A stretch of DNA of 64,000 bases from Lepidostoma basale. Taxonomy: Eukaryota > Arthropoda > Insecta > Trichoptera > Lepidostomatidae. The notes under the pieces are model-generated. The model had not been told where the DNA came from. It was given only the letters and a program-made list of their open reading frames with translations, and did not search any database. The stretch covers positions 347,527-411,526 of the forward strand of contig JAHDVF020001331.1 of NCBI GenBank assembly GCA_022606425.2, in the 5' to 3' direction. Within the stretch, counting starts at the first letter, position 1; every line of letters begins with the position of its first letter. The position numbers were made by a program, and so were the translations under genes. This document shows positions 26,831-36,360 of this stretch, piece after piece.

Positions 26831-27318
26831 AAAACAACAACAACAAACCATCACGCCGTTTCCCCGTAGGGGTAGGCAGAGAGAATGGACCGCCTTTCAT
26901 ACAGCGAGTCATACACGCACTTTGATTCTTCCGACTTCTAACATGACCAACCTTTAAAATTTGAATTATTTGGTCATGCCATGTTTTCCTTGGTCTGCCT
27001 CGACTCCGTACTCCATTTACATCATTAACGTATACTTTTTTAACCATTATTTCGCCATCCATATGTCCGAACCAACGATCCTTTCATAATTTTGTTCATA
27101 ATACCTTCTTCCACTCTACATTCCTTTCTTATATCAGCATTTGAGATTCTGTCGTATATCGTTCTACCACACATACGTTTTAGGGACCTCATGTCTACCG
27201 CATTTATTTGGCTCTCATCCTTCTGCCAGTTCTATGCTTCGCTTCCATACATTAGTGTTGGGACCAGAACTCCATTATGAACGGCCATTTTCGCTTTCAT
27301 TGATAAATAATTCTTCTT
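26831..27318 (-). mobile_element. LINE family A with (TTG)n-type tail, inserted in SINE1
   Basis: The plus strand starts AACAACAACAACAAACCATC. Minus-strand frame 26811-27062 reads MDGEIMVKKVYVNDVNGVRS, RGRPRKTWHDQIIQILKVGH and CMTRCMKGGPFSLPTPTGKR, the last part showing a deletion that removed NVEEAREVCQ. The upstream part extends to the NGVLVPTL region at about 27280. Confidence 0.8.
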
Positions 27319-27319
27319 C

Positions 27320-27475
27320 TTCTGTTTGTAGATCTTGCAATCTGTTTACGCAGGATATCAACTTTCATCCTGTGATGAAGACGACCAGCCTTCTCTCCAC
27401 CTCTTTGGTGGTCGTCCTGCTGGTCGAGGGCCCTCTGGAGTCTCGTGCATCTCGATATTAGGAATTCTTGCGGGA
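27320..27475 (-). mobile_element. D-related LINE scrap
   Basis: CAGGATATCAACTTTCATCC, GACCAGCCTTCTCTCCACCT and GTCGAGGGCCCTCTGGAGTC match 1350-1450 closely. A short TTCTTCTTCTTCTG at 27310-27323 is its (GAA)n tail. Confidence 0.65.
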
Positions 27476-27525
27476 TCCATTCTGATGATTAATTGTTAAT
27501 TCCATTGTGAACGGCCGTTTTAATG

Positions 27526-27652
27526 GCCATTTTAGTGGCACGTGAACTGAGTCCAGACCAAAGACATTGTGACACACTGTCGTTGCCGGGAATCGAAACC
27601 GGGACTTTCGGGGTGGCAGTCAATGCACTTACCACTCGGCCACGAAGGTCGT
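27526..27652 (-). mobile_element. SINE1 split copy (piece 3, tRNA head)
   Basis: GCCATTTTAGTGGCACGTGA, GACCAAAGACATTGTGACAC, then GTTGCCGGGAATCGAAACCG and ACTCGGCCACGAAGGTC. It joins in order and orientation with pieces 1 and 2, so one SINE1 was split by later insertions. Confidence 0.7.
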
Positions 27653-27721
27653 CAATGCTGTCGCTGTCGTTACCTCAGGATAACATTTATAATATGTAAT
27701 TAATTCCAATGTTTAAATTAA

Positions 27722-28300
27722 GTATTTATTTATTTATTTTGACATAAACGCCGCAAGGGCTTTTACAAAAATGACATGTTTAGTTACAAAGGTAATATAA
27801 AAATTTGGGCAAATAGACAGACAACGGCAAAACACAAAAACGAGAATAAGGATAACATAAGAGAAATTAGAAATTACATGAGATAGAAAAGAACATAACA
27901 TAATATAAATTAGAATTTACATGCATAGGATTGAAAAGAACATAACATGATAGAAATTAGAAATTACGAAAAAAAAAACAACAGTAATAAACAAAGTGAT
28001 GGTAATTTCCCAGTCCAATATGTGACCGGATGATGTACATGTGGGGCGAGCGAATAGGAGACCAAGTATTAACAAAAAACAATAGTATTAACAAAAGAAT
28101 AGTATTAACAAAAGCTTAGCACCATGGTTACGTTATATTCAAGAAGGTAATTAAAAAATGGTAATTCCATCAAGTTGTCAAGACGTGAGGCGTTTGCGTG
28201 CGGTTGGTACGCCTGGCGCAAGTTAGATAATGAAAACAATTAAAATTCAGTTCGCTTCCTCTTAAGTAATTTAAAAAAATGTTGAAAAAAAAAACAGTGG
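27722..28300 (-). mobile_element. Probable LINE 3' end with (AAAT)n tail
   Basis: The plus strand starts TATTTATTTATTTATTTTGA then CATAAACGCCGCAAGGGCTT, the layout of a LINE tail read in reverse. About 27863-27966 holds two tandem 50-60 bp units (AAATTAGAAATTACATGAG / AACATAACAT). At 28150-28260 the minus strand reads LRQAYQPHANASRLDNLMEL, which could be an RT C-terminus. Family not identified. Confidence 0.45.
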
Positions 28301-28379
28301 CAACTCGTAAAATTTTTTGCAACAGAAACATTACGTATGAAAATTTGAGAAGAATTCTTCGTGTCCATCCTGTAAACCA

Positions 28380-28540
28380 TTCACCATGACAAATTTAATC
28401 TAATTTCAAAGTTCGGTCATGTGAAAGTTGGTATTAAGCGACGTGCGTGTATGACTCACTGTATAAATGTGGAGGAAGCTAGAAAGGTGTGGCGGTTCAT
28501 TTTCACTGCTTACCCTTTCAGAAGATGGCACGTTGGTTAG
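28380..28540 (+). mobile_element. LINE family A 3' fragment
   Basis: GTCATGTGAAAGTTGGTATT, CGACGTGCGTGTATGACTCA, TATAAATGTGGAGGAAGCTA and the end GCACGTTGGTTAGC correspond to the last 160 bp of A, with many changes. Confidence 0.65.
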
Positions 28541-28681
28541 CTATTTAATTATTAAATATGGAGTTTTATTGTACATATTTTTTCCAGAAACAATAAATAA
28601 TTATAAAGAATTAAAACGTTTGTTTTCTTGCAGTTTTAATTGTATTTTATTGGAATTACATATTTATTGTTTCTTGAACAA

Positions 28682-29022
28682 TGATGTTAAACTCCATATT
28701 ACACCGACAGCGACAGCATAGATTGTTTTACTTACCGGCCGCCAGAACCAACCTGCCTCTGGTGACACCGGTAGGAAGAGCAATTAATCTGCTGAACGCG
28801 GTCTCCTCGGAGGTCGACGTCTTGCATATTAGTAAAAGTACGTTCAGAAGGCAAATACTCTTAATTCTGGAGAGTATCTAGTCTTCCTACTGTCGAACCA
28901 TCTCTCATGCGTTTCTGGTAGTATACTATACACAATAAATTATTTTACCTGTTCTCAATAGATGCCTTAAAAAATATTTTGTAATGTCTGTTGATGAAAT
29001 AAACTGATTTGATTTGATTTGA
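28682..29022 (+). mobile_element. CR1-like LINE G 3' end with (TTTGA)n tail
   Basis: Frame 28681-28881 encodes ILHRQRQHRLFYLPAARTNL, PLVTPVGRAINLLNAVSSEV, DVLHISKSTFRRQILLILES and stop. The 3' UTR ends with GTTGATGAAATAAACTGATT and TGATTTGATTTGATT. It is the reference 3' end for the G copies here. Confidence 0.85.
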
Positions 29023-29024
29023 TT

Positions 29025-29235
29025 AAATAATGAATACGAATGAAAACGTCAGTTTTCTAGATGTTTTATGGTTTAAATGTTTAAGTTTCAAATATGATCG
29101 ATAATGCCTTAAAAGGGCGAAATATGTCATTCCCATAAAATATAATAAAACTTCTAGAAAATTTACGTATTCATTCGTATTAATTATGGAATGACATGTT
29201 TCACCTTGATAAGGTATTATCAAATGTTTTTAATT
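29025..29235. repeat. GAAAC-motif repeat (type d), inverted pair
   Basis: Plus-strand half: GATAATGCCTTAAAAGGGCG, AAATATGTCATTCCCATAAA, AAAACTTCTAGAAAAT. Inverted half: GAATGACATGTTTCACCTTG, ATAAGGTATTATCAAATG. Both carry the small stem next to GAAA(C/T)ATG. The inverted layout repeats what is seen at 14100. Confidence 0.5.
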
Positions 29236-29399
29236 TATTGTCGGGAAGACACCTAAAAGATGAACTGACGACTTTGTCGGAATAGCTGGAACGACTTGAT
29301 TACGTAAGGGACAAGACAGGGTCGATTGGAGAAGTGGAATGAAGTGGATATGTGACAGTTTTCCCTCACTCATTTTTATCATTTATCGAAACCATGTTA

Positions 29400-29710
29400 T
29401 TCTCTTCTTCTCATTCGTATTCCTAATGATTGAGGACGTGTCTATCCTGTAAACCATTGACCATGGCACGCCATGCACTCCTTTCACCCGTCAGTCTCCA
29501 GGCTGTAGCTAATGAGAGACCAGTCAGCTCCCTGATGTGATCGGACCTGAGACTTGGTGGTCGTCCTTGTGGTCATTTCCCCTCTACTTTGCCCTTGATG
29601 ATGAACTCTTCAAGGTTGTCCTGATCTCTCCGGGCCTGTGCCCAAAATACTTTAACACTCTCTTATAGCACATCCGTGAGAGTCTTGCCTTGATACCCAG
29701 CTGGTCATAT
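29400..29710 (-). mobile_element. LINE family L 3' end
   Basis: Minus strand: ARRDQDNLEEFIIKGKVEGK, SDHIRELTGLSLATAWRLTG, ERSAWRAMVNGLQDRHVLNH, the C-terminal end of an RTE-type LINE. Upstream it loses similarity at about 29710. Seen once. Confidence 0.65.
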
Positions 29711-29840
29711 ATACATAGGTATAATCATGATTGAGAATAATTCATTCTGTAGAAACGCAAATTTATCATATTAATATATAATTTTAAAACTGTTAAATTT
29801 AATAACTTTGTTTTTGTATCACAATTGTATTTTATTTTCC

Positions 29841-29880
29841 ACGACAGCTGTTTCATCAACCTATGTTGACATCATCAGGT
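29841..29880 (-). other. CTGATGATG...GAAACAGCTGTCG stem-loop (type c)
   Basis: Minus strand: ACCTGATGA, T, GTCAAC-ATAG-GTTGAT, GAAACAGCTGTCGTGG. The 6-bp stem (one G-U pair) lies between CTGATGA and GAAA with a single extra U. Copy 2 is at 42068-42104. It resembles a hammerhead core half; stems I and III are not evident. Confidence 0.5.
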
Positions 29881-29884
29881 GTTA

Positions 29885-30290
29885 CAATAATATATCAAAT
29901 GTAAAATTTTCGTAATTTTTCGAATCTTTATGTGTATTTGTTCCTATGTCAATTTGAATAATTTCTTTGATATAATTTTGAAGTTGTTGCTGAAATTGAG
30001 TTAGGTACCTACATATTTTAATTAAAAGAACGGTTAGTTACTGTTTATAGGCGAAAACATCAAAGGTGGAAAATATAATAATAAAATAATAATAATGATA
30101 ATAAAACAGTAATCAGAAGGAACAATTACACAGAGTATAGAGTCAAAAACGATGAAACATAATAATTAAAATAAATAAAAACGATGAACAAATGACATAT
30201 GAAGAAATACACATAAAGATTCGAAAAATCACGAAAATTTGATATTTGATGTATATTGTATTTGATATATATAATACAAAGTTATTTAAT
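29885..30290. repeat. Inverted repeat flanks and repeat Q copy 2
   Basis: 29890-29950 (ATCAAATGTAAAATTTTCGT, ATCTTTATGTGTATTTGTTC) recurs inverted at 30185-30260 (GAAATACACATAAAGATTCG, CACGAAAATTTGATATTTGA). Repeat Q (TGTCAATTTGAATAATTTCT) follows the left arm at 29950-30035. The layout suggests two facing copies of one element. Confidence 0.5.
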
Positions 30291-30435
30291 TTAAGAGTTT
30301 TAAAATGTTAAGGTATCATAGTGTTTCGGCCAAACCAATGGACTATTTGATATATAATTGCTTTTTCTTCGTATTAATTGTAAGCTCGTGCGTTCTTGAG
30401 GTTATCCTAAAAAATTCTTGCCATTGTGTTTTTCT

Positions 30436-30500
30436 TGAATGAATGAGGAAACGATGGTTAAAAAGATTTATACAAGCAGTGTGAATGAAAATATGAGAAG
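30436..30500 (+). mobile_element. LINE A internal scrap
   Basis: AATGAGGAAACGATGGTTAA and ATTTATACAAGCAGTGTGAA equal ERTMVKKIYTSSVNE of the A LYTSS subgroup. A family C tail abuts it. Confidence 0.6.
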
Positions 30501-30504
30501 TGAA

Positions 30505-31390
30505 TCTTCTTCTTCCTGTGCCGTGTCAGGTCCCCCCGACGTTGGCGATCACTCCGGCGAAAACCTCCCTGTCCTGCGCTGCCCGAAACAGGTCATCCAC
30601 CGTCCTCATTCCGGTCCACTCTCTAATGTTGCGCAGCCAGGACATCTGTTTTCTGCCAACTCCCCGTCTTCCCTCTATCTTGCCCTCCAATATAAGTCGG
30701 AGGAGGCGGTACTTTTCTCCACGCAGCACGTGACCCAAATATGAGACCTTTTTCACTTTGACATTCGACAACAGCTCTCTCTTGGCTCCGGCTCTCCTAA
30801 GTACTTCGACGTTACTGACCTTTTCGGTCCAAGGTATACGAAGCATTCTTCTGTGTATCCACATTTCGAATGCTTCTAACCGATTCATTACGTTCACTTT
30901 TAGAGTCCATGTTTCACTTCCGTATAATAGAGCTGACCATATGTAAGCTTTTATCATTCTTTGTCGAAGTTTAAGATTTAAATTATCGTCACAGAAGAAG
31001 GGTCTCATCTTATTAAATGCAGCACGTGCAATTTCTATTCTACATTTTACTTCTGTATCTGGGTCGAGTGTTTTAGTAATGATACTGCCGAGGTATTTAA
31101 ACTGGTCAACCATTTCGATATTTACTCCTTTTAGTCGCAAAGATGATCCAGAATAATCAAGTCTTCCAAACGACATCCACTTGGTCTTAGCGACATTTAT
31201 TGTCAGACCCAATTCTTCTCCAGCCGTGTCAATCTTATTTAGGAGCTCTTGGAGATCAGGTATACTTTCAGCCAATATGACTGTATCGTCAGCATATCTG
31301 ATATTATTTATAACGACTCCATTGATCTTCACTCCAAGGCTAGAGTTTTCTAGAGTTCTTTGGAAAACTTTATTGGAGAGTGAATAGTGT
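30505..31390 (-). mobile_element. LINE family C, longest copy, includes YADD
   Basis: It runs from the (GAA)n tail (plus strand TCTTCTTCTTCC at 30506) to SNKVFQRTLENSSLGV-like sequence at about 31388 on the minus strand, i.e. from the middle of the RT palm to the 3' end. A 5' truncation removes the fingers and any endonuclease. Confidence 0.88.
30526..31332 (-). pseudogene. Family C reverse transcriptase fragment (268 codons, YADD)
   Basis: Uninterrupted frame: INNIRYADDTVILAES (RT motif C, YADD at 31285-31296), LQELLNKIDTAGEELGLTIN, VAKTKWMSFGRLDYSGSSLR, VDQFKYLGSIITKTLDPDTE, VKCRIEIARAAFNKMRPFFC, WSALLYGSETWTLKVNVMNR, EMWIHRRMLRIPWTEKVSNV, RELLSNVKVKKVSYLGHVLR, EKYRLLRLILEGKIEGRRGV, DLFRAAQDREVFAGVIANVG. 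Half the catalytic YADD region is present but motifs A and B are lost, so it cannot polymerise. Frame integrity over 804 bp suggests a fairly recent insertion. Confidence 0.9.
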
Positions 31391-31439
31391 CATATAAAAA
31401 ATACTGTGAAATTCCATAATGACGAATTTTTTATATCGT

Positions 31440-31488
31440 TTATATCGTCTTCCCGATGATGAAGCTGTAAGCCTTCGAAGGTACGAAT
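31440..31488 (+). repeat. Type f GAA-motif scrap fused to LINE
   Basis: TCGTCTTCCCGATGATGAAG, CTGTAAGCCTTCGAAGGTAC matches 6399-6425. It directly precedes an L2/CR1-like C-terminus; the pair at 31911-31965 (GTGTAAAAAACAGTGTTTTA) matches the continuation at 6450-6480. The LINE fragment may therefore have inserted into this repeat. Confidence 0.4.
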
Positions 31489-31910
31489 GGCACCAGCTTA
31501 TTATATCTGAACTCTACATCAACGAGAACCTGAATGCCAGACAGTCTTCATTGCGATCAGCTAAGACTTCTGCGATCGGTGGATTGACTGCGCCAAAACG
31601 CTGTCCTAGCACAAACTTTGGCAACCAAGCCTTCGCGATAGTCGGCACTTCAGCCTGGAACAATCTTCCAGCAGACTTTAAGTGCACAGAGAATCAGTCA
31701 GAGTTTAGATCGAGACTCAAAACGCACCTTTTCAAATTATCCTTTCCTGATAAGAAGGGTTGATCGACTGCGTTGGGTGCAGCCCTCATTCTAAATGTGT
31801 TTATTTTTAACTAGTTCATAAAACGGAGCATTTTCTACAGCGCCCTTGAGATGAGTAATTCATAAAAATGGCGCTCTATAAATTATCAAATCTATTATAT
31901 TATTATTATA
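31489..31910 (+). mobile_element. L2/CR1-like LINE 3' end with (ATT)n tail
   Basis: Frame to 31763: LIISELYINENLNARQSSLR, SAKTSAIGGLTAPKRCPSTN, NQAFAIVGTSAWNNLPADFK, FRSRLKTHLFKLSFPDKKG, stop. The 3' UTR has GGCGCTCTATAAATTATC and ends in ATTATTATTA at 31898. Homologous to 22797-23260 and 54535-54935. Confidence 0.8.
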
Positions 31911-31964
31911 AAAATGTACTCGAAAGTGTAAAAAACAGTGTTTTAATTCATAAAAAAAAATCGT

Positions 31965-32245
31965 CAAAGGATCGTTAAGATGGCTTGGACACATGGAAAG
32001 AATGAACGAAGAAAGAATGTTAAAAAATATAAATGTTAACGATGTAAATGGAACTAGAAAGAGAGGAAGACCAAGGAAAACGTGGAACGATCAAATAAAT
32101 CAAAAATTAAATCTCAGTCTAATAGTAGTCGGCGAAATGGTCATTACACGATGTATAAATGTTAAGGAAGCTAGAGAATTATGACAAAAAAGGAACTGTG
32201 TGTTGAGGTCTATTATTTCTGCCTATTCTTTCGGAGTCTAATACT
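31965..32245 (+). mobile_element. LINE family A 3' fragment
   Basis: Frame 31993-32184 reads MERMNEERMLKNINVNDVNG, RKRGRPRKTWNDQINQKLNL, MVITRCINVKEAREL, with a shift in the HVRS region. It is lost before the TTAG tail. Confidence 0.75.
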
Positions 32246-32441
32246 TATAATTTATTTTTATGACTTCAAGGGTGTTGGTGATGACCATTGTACCTTCGTT
32301 ATACTCTACTTACGACCCTACAGAAATTACTAAATTACTAATGCAAGAACAAGCGCTTAAACATGCTCAAGTTTTTTATATCTATTTAGTATTTTTCTGT
32401 CTTACCATTTAAAATAAACAGATTTTTTATTATGTTATTAC

Positions 32442-32590
32442 TAACTAACTAACCATCCGCTACACTATTCTATCCTGAACTCTCTCGCTCTTCTTCATTC
32501 ACACACCGTGACACTCGTCAAATGTTCGGACTTCGAACATGAGCATCGTTCAGTAATTTATTGATTTGGTCATGCTTAACGTGACCATTT
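32442..32590 (-). mobile_element. LINE family A 3' scrap
   Basis: CTAACTAACTAACCATCCGC, then CTATCCTGAACTCTCTCGCT and TTTGGTCATGCTTAACGTG: the A end with a deletion of the GAAGGGGTAGG part. Confidence 0.6.
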
Positions 32591-32739
32591 ATTTTTAAAG
32601 CCAAACCGGGACACCGAAAACAATGGTAGGTACTCAATAAAAATAATGAATTATGACAACTTACATAGCGCTGTTTTCGCGAAAATTGAAAAATTGTCAT
32701 TTTTAAAGCTAAGGGTTCACACCCAATACAATTTAATCA

Positions 32740-32884
32740 CTTAACTAACTAAATAACCATCACGCCGTCTCCCCGAAGGGGTAGGCAGGAAAATGGACTG
32801 CCACACTTTTCTATCCTGACATATTTCTCTCGATTTTTCAACATTCATACATCGTGTCATGCACGCGCGCCTATTTCTCACGTG
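32740..32884 (-). mobile_element. LINE family A 3' end, split by a CR1 insertion (piece 1)
   Basis: TTAACTAACTAAATAACCAT, CTCCCCGAAGGGGTAGGCAG to the site CTCACGTG at 32877-32884. The A sequence resumes at 33470 with the same 8 bp. Confidence 0.8.
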
Positions 32885-33469
32885 ACTCAAATCAAATCAA
32901 ATCAAATCAAATCAAATCAAATCAAATCAAATCAGTTTATTTCATCAAAAGACATTACAAAATTTATTTTTAAGGCATCTATTGAGAACAGGTAAAATAA
33001 TATATTATATATAGTATACTACCAGAAACGCATAAGAGATGGTTCAACATTAGGAAGACAGGATACTCTCCAGAATTAAGAGTATTTGCCTTCTGAACGT
33101 ACTTTCACTAACATGAAAGACGTCGATCTCCGAGGAGACCGCGTTCAGCAGACTAATTGCTCTTCCCACCGGTGTCACCAGAGGCAGATTGGTTCTGGCA
33201 GCCGGTAGGTAAAACAATCTGTGCTGTCGCTGTCGGAGATATCTATCGGGGACAAAAAGCCGAACACCCTCCAGTACGGCCGAGTTCTCGAAGTATCCCC
33301 TATTAATCTAAAGAAATGGGTAATTAGATGTCCATCTCTTCGAATCTATAGAGAATTGGTTCCGAGCATTCCCAAAAGAAATGCCGTGGGATAGAGCCAA
33401 GGATAGCTACCATACTCCCTCATGTAGAGATATCTCAGAAATTTTTTCTGAACCCTCTCCAGCATAATC
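32885..33469 (-). mobile_element. CR1-like LINE G inserted in LINE A, 8-bp duplication
   Basis: The plus strand starts with seven or more CAAAT repeats (the (TTTGA)n tail), then the G 3' UTR. Minus-strand coding includes RQRQHRLFYLPAARTNLPLV-like sequence and LERVQKKFLRYLYMREYGSY at the 5' truncated end. CTCACGTG on both sides (32877-32884, 33470-33477) is the likely target duplication. Confidence 0.85.
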
Positions 33470-33538
33470 CTCACGTGGCCGACATTTAATATTTGATTTA
33501 TTTGATTTTGCCACGTTTTCCTCGGTCTTCCGTTGCTG
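33470..33538 (-). mobile_element. LINE family A split copy (piece 2)
   Basis: CTCACGTGGCCGACATTTAA and GCCACGTTTTCCTCGGTCTT continue the A copy interrupted at 32884 (GRPRKTWQNQINQILNVGHV on the minus strand). It is truncated at about 33538. Confidence 0.75.
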
Positions 33539-33539
33539 C

Positions 33540-34105
33540 TCGTGCTCTTTCCATATGATCTCTTCAGTAGCATCATCTCAGTCTTCCCCATCGCACGACA
33601 TCTTCTACATTGCAGATCTTTCTTATTTCAGAATTTCTTATTCTGTCTCGAGTGTCGTTCCCGCAACGGATCGGAGAGTCTTCATTTCTGTGGTTCTTAG
33701 GAGACTTTTTGTTCTGATGGTGTCTGCTCTCGTTTTTATTCCATTTGTCATTATAGGACGAACGCATGTCTTGTAGATTCGAATTTCGCTCTTCTTTAGC
33801 ATATTTTTATTATTCCAAACAGCATTCGTCAAGCAGCCAGCCACAACAGCGGCCCTGCTTGTTAGTTCACTTACTTCTCCATAGAGGTCACTGCTGCTTG
33901 ATACATCAACACCTAAGTACTTGAAATGCATCACTTGTTCTATTATTTTATTATCTAATTCAAACTTGCATCGTACTGGTTGCCTTGATGTAACCCTGCT
34001 CTTTGTCTTGTCTATGGAGATTTTCATGTTTAATCTTTGAGATGATATGTAGAATTTTTACAGTAGCCTTTGTAGATCATCTTCAGAGTTTGCTATTAGC
34101 ACTAT
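33540..34105 (-). mobile_element. LINE family D, RT thumb to C-terminus
   Basis: Minus strand from ANSEDDLQRLL-like sequence (just after YADD) through frame 33638-34027: MKISIDKTKSRVTSRQPVRC, KFELDNKIIEQVMHFKYLGV, VSELTSRAAVVAGCLTNAVW, MLKKSEIRIYKTCVRPIMTN, SLLRTTEMKTLRSVAGT. A frameshift follows, then RDRIRNSEIRKICNVEDVVR. This is the most upstream D segment in the window. Confidence 0.82.
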
Positions 34106-34245
34106 TGATTCTCATGGTAGGTAGCTTATCAATCGCCATTTTATTGTCACTTGAATTCTACACCAGACCATAGAGAGTGTGAAAATAACACTGCCTTTGC
34201 CGGGAATCGAACCCAGGATTATCAGTGTGGTATTCATAACCCTTG
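34106..34245 (-). mobile_element. SINE1 5' part
   Basis: GATTCTCATGGTAGGTAGCT, ATCGCCATTTTATTGTCACT, CACTGCCTTTGCCGGGAATC, GAACCCAGGATTATCAG: the SINE1 body and B-box region on the minus strand, without the LINE-like tail. Confidence 0.7.
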
Positions 34246-34304
34246 TTACGACCTTGTTATCTATTTACTCCCTAAATTTATAATTTATATAATGAGATTA
34301 TATA

Positions 34305-34967
34305 AACTAACTAACTTACCATCACGCCGTCTCCCCGGAGGGGTAGGCAGAAAAAAATGGAACGCCACACTGTTCTGTCCTGACATACTTCTCTCGCTTC
34401 CTCTACATTCATACATCTTGTCATGCACGCACGTCGATTTCTCCGACTTCTCACGTGACCGACATTCAATATTTGAATGATTTGATCGTGCCACGTTTTC
34501 CTCGGCCTTCCTCTATTTCTAGCTCCGTTCACGCCGTTCACATATACTTTCTTTACCATTCTGTCTTCACTCATTCTTTCCATGTGTCCAAACCATCTTA
34601 ATGACCCTTTCCTTATTTTGTTCATAATACTTTCATTCGCACCACATTCACTTCTTATACTTGCATTTGTCACTCTATCATATACAGATTTGCCACACAT
34701 TCGTCTTAGAGATCTCATTTCTACTGCATTTATTCTACTTTGATCCTTTTTTGCCACTTCCTTGCTTCACTTCCATACATAAGGGTCGGCACAAGAACAC
34801 CATTTTGCACTGCCATTTTAGCTTTTTTGGATAGGCTTTTGTTTGCGATGACAACTTTAAGTGCACCATATATTCTGTTGCCTGCCTCAACCCTTCTTTC
34901 AATATCCTTCTCCACCCTCCCATCCTTTGTAAACATACTTCCTAAATAAACAAATTCATCCAAGAGA
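34305..34967 (-). mobile_element. LINE family A 3' half with (TTAG)n tail
   Basis: The plus strand starts AACTAACTAACTTACCATCA. It covers the same span as the 20 kb copy up to DEFVYLGSMFTKDGR at about 34965, with one frameshift at about 34740 (KKDQSR versus KKGSK). Confidence 0.85.
34311..34757 (-). pseudogene. Family A C-terminal ORF remnant
   Basis: Frame: MAKKDQSRINAVEMRSLRRM, GKSVYDRVTNASIRSECGAN, IRKGSLRWFGHMERMSEDRM, VNGARNRGRPRKTWHDQIIQ, RACMTRCMNVEEAREVCQDR. It ends SIFFCLPLRGDGVMVS, so a shift replaced the usual SAYPSGETA end. The upstream part lies in the next frame (34730-34963: MDEFVYLGSMFTKDGRVEKD, VVIANKSLSKKAKMAVQNGV). Confidence 0.8.
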
Positions 34968-35450
34968 GATTATATAGAGTGCGATAAATGCCTCCCTAGA
35001 ACGGATTACCCCAGTTGGGATGTATTGAAACCACGTACTCGATAAGTGATTAATAAATGATCGATAAATACATAAAAATGTACTGATTCAGAACCAATAA
35101 TTTCTTACTTAGCACGTTCGCACCGGTGCGTCGGCACGCGCCGATGCGTGTTTTTGCTAAATTGAGTGTGAACGCACTGATGCATTTTTCATAGATTTTT
35201 TTCATCAAATATAATAATGATGATTATTTCTGTGGATAATTAACACACTTTTATCAGAAAATAAATCGTAAAAAAAACTAATTATGTAATTTCACTCCAT
35301 ATCTAATTACATAACGTATAATTTTTCATAAATTTATATTTGCTTAAGTTTTAAAGTATTCGTGTAGATCGTGAAAGAAAGATAACCTAATGGTTTTAGT
35401 TATTTTTAAAATGCATATTCTTCATATAATCTAGAATATGCAAAGTTAAA
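34968..35450. other. AT-rich interval with a GC palindrome cluster
   Basis: No gene seen. At 35107-35150 GCACGTTCGCACCGGTGCG, TCGGCACGCGCCGATGCGTG forms nested palindromes (CGCACCGGTGCG; GCGTCGGC/GCCGATGC) in otherwise AT-rich sequence, and TGTGAACGCACTGATGC follows at about 35170. It could be the end of a TIR element; no partner end was found. Confidence 0.35.
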
Positions 35451-35454
35451 AATA

Positions 35455-35600
35455 TATGTGTTAATGCTGTATGGAAGTGAAGCATTGAACTGGCAGAAGA
35501 GCAGAATATATGCGTTAAGGGTATCCCAAAGACGTATGTGTGGTAAAACGATGTACTACAGAATTTCAAATGTTGTTATAAGGAAGGAATGTAGAAGAAA
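35455..35600 (+). mobile_element. LINE family A internal fragment
   Basis: LMLYGSEALNWQKSRIYALR, RRMCGKTMYYRISNVVIRKE on the plus strand. It ends abruptly in a T-run at 35601. A further 48-bp A scrap lies inverted at 35695-35742. Confidence 0.65.
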
Positions 35601-35859
35601 GTTTTTTTTCTTTCTCCAGCGCTACAACCCTTGGTGGGTCTCAGCCTCCTCCAAGAAACGAATTTCTTAAAGTGTTTCGTAAAACACCCAATGACAACTT
35701 TTAACTTCTAACATGGCCGACCATTAAAATTTAATTAATTGTTTAACGTTACCATATATTTATAATTCGATTAATATTATGATGGATATATGGGGTTTTA
35801 ATAGCAACAGAATTGGGAATGTCCAAGAATATACATACCTGGGACTAAGCTGAGAATTG

Positions 35860-36360
35860 GACTAAGCTGGGCAGCTTTCAGAAACATGAGTTATTTCCTT
35901 AAAAACCGGAAAATACCGATCAACCTGAAACAAAAAGTTTATGAAGCCTGCGTTCTACCAGTTGGTACTTATAGGTCTTGAAACTGTTTAAAACATTGTC
36001 TAAACAAAGTGCCGAGAAACTACGAGTGACCCAAAGAGCCATGTTAGGAATAAGCCCAAGAGACCGAGTCAGAAACGATACGGTGAGAGAAAAAACAAAG
36101 GTCACTGACATCATCCACTGGGTGGCGACTCTAAAATGGCAATGGGCAGGTCACGTAGCCAGCAGCTCAGATGAAATGTGGACAAGAAGACTTGGCATGG
36201 ACGACAAAGAGAAATGCAGGGCGACCGCAACTACGGTGGAAAGATGATCTGAATAGACATCTCGGAATAACCTGGATACAGTCTGCACAGGACAGAGTGA
36301 CATGGAAGCGAATGGATGAGGCCTTTGTCCAGGAGTGGACAGGGATAGGCTGAGGAAGAA
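35860..36360 (+). mobile_element. LINE family B 3' coding part
   Basis: Plus strand: LKNRKIPINLKQKVYEACVL, SKQSAEKLRVTQRAMLGISP, RDRVRNDTVREKTKVTDIIH, WVATLKWQWAGHVASSSDEM, then frame 36171-36353 GRPQLRWKDDLNRHLGITWI, ESAQDRVTWKRMDEAFVQEW and TGIG stop. A frameshift lies at about 36200. Confidence 0.82.
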
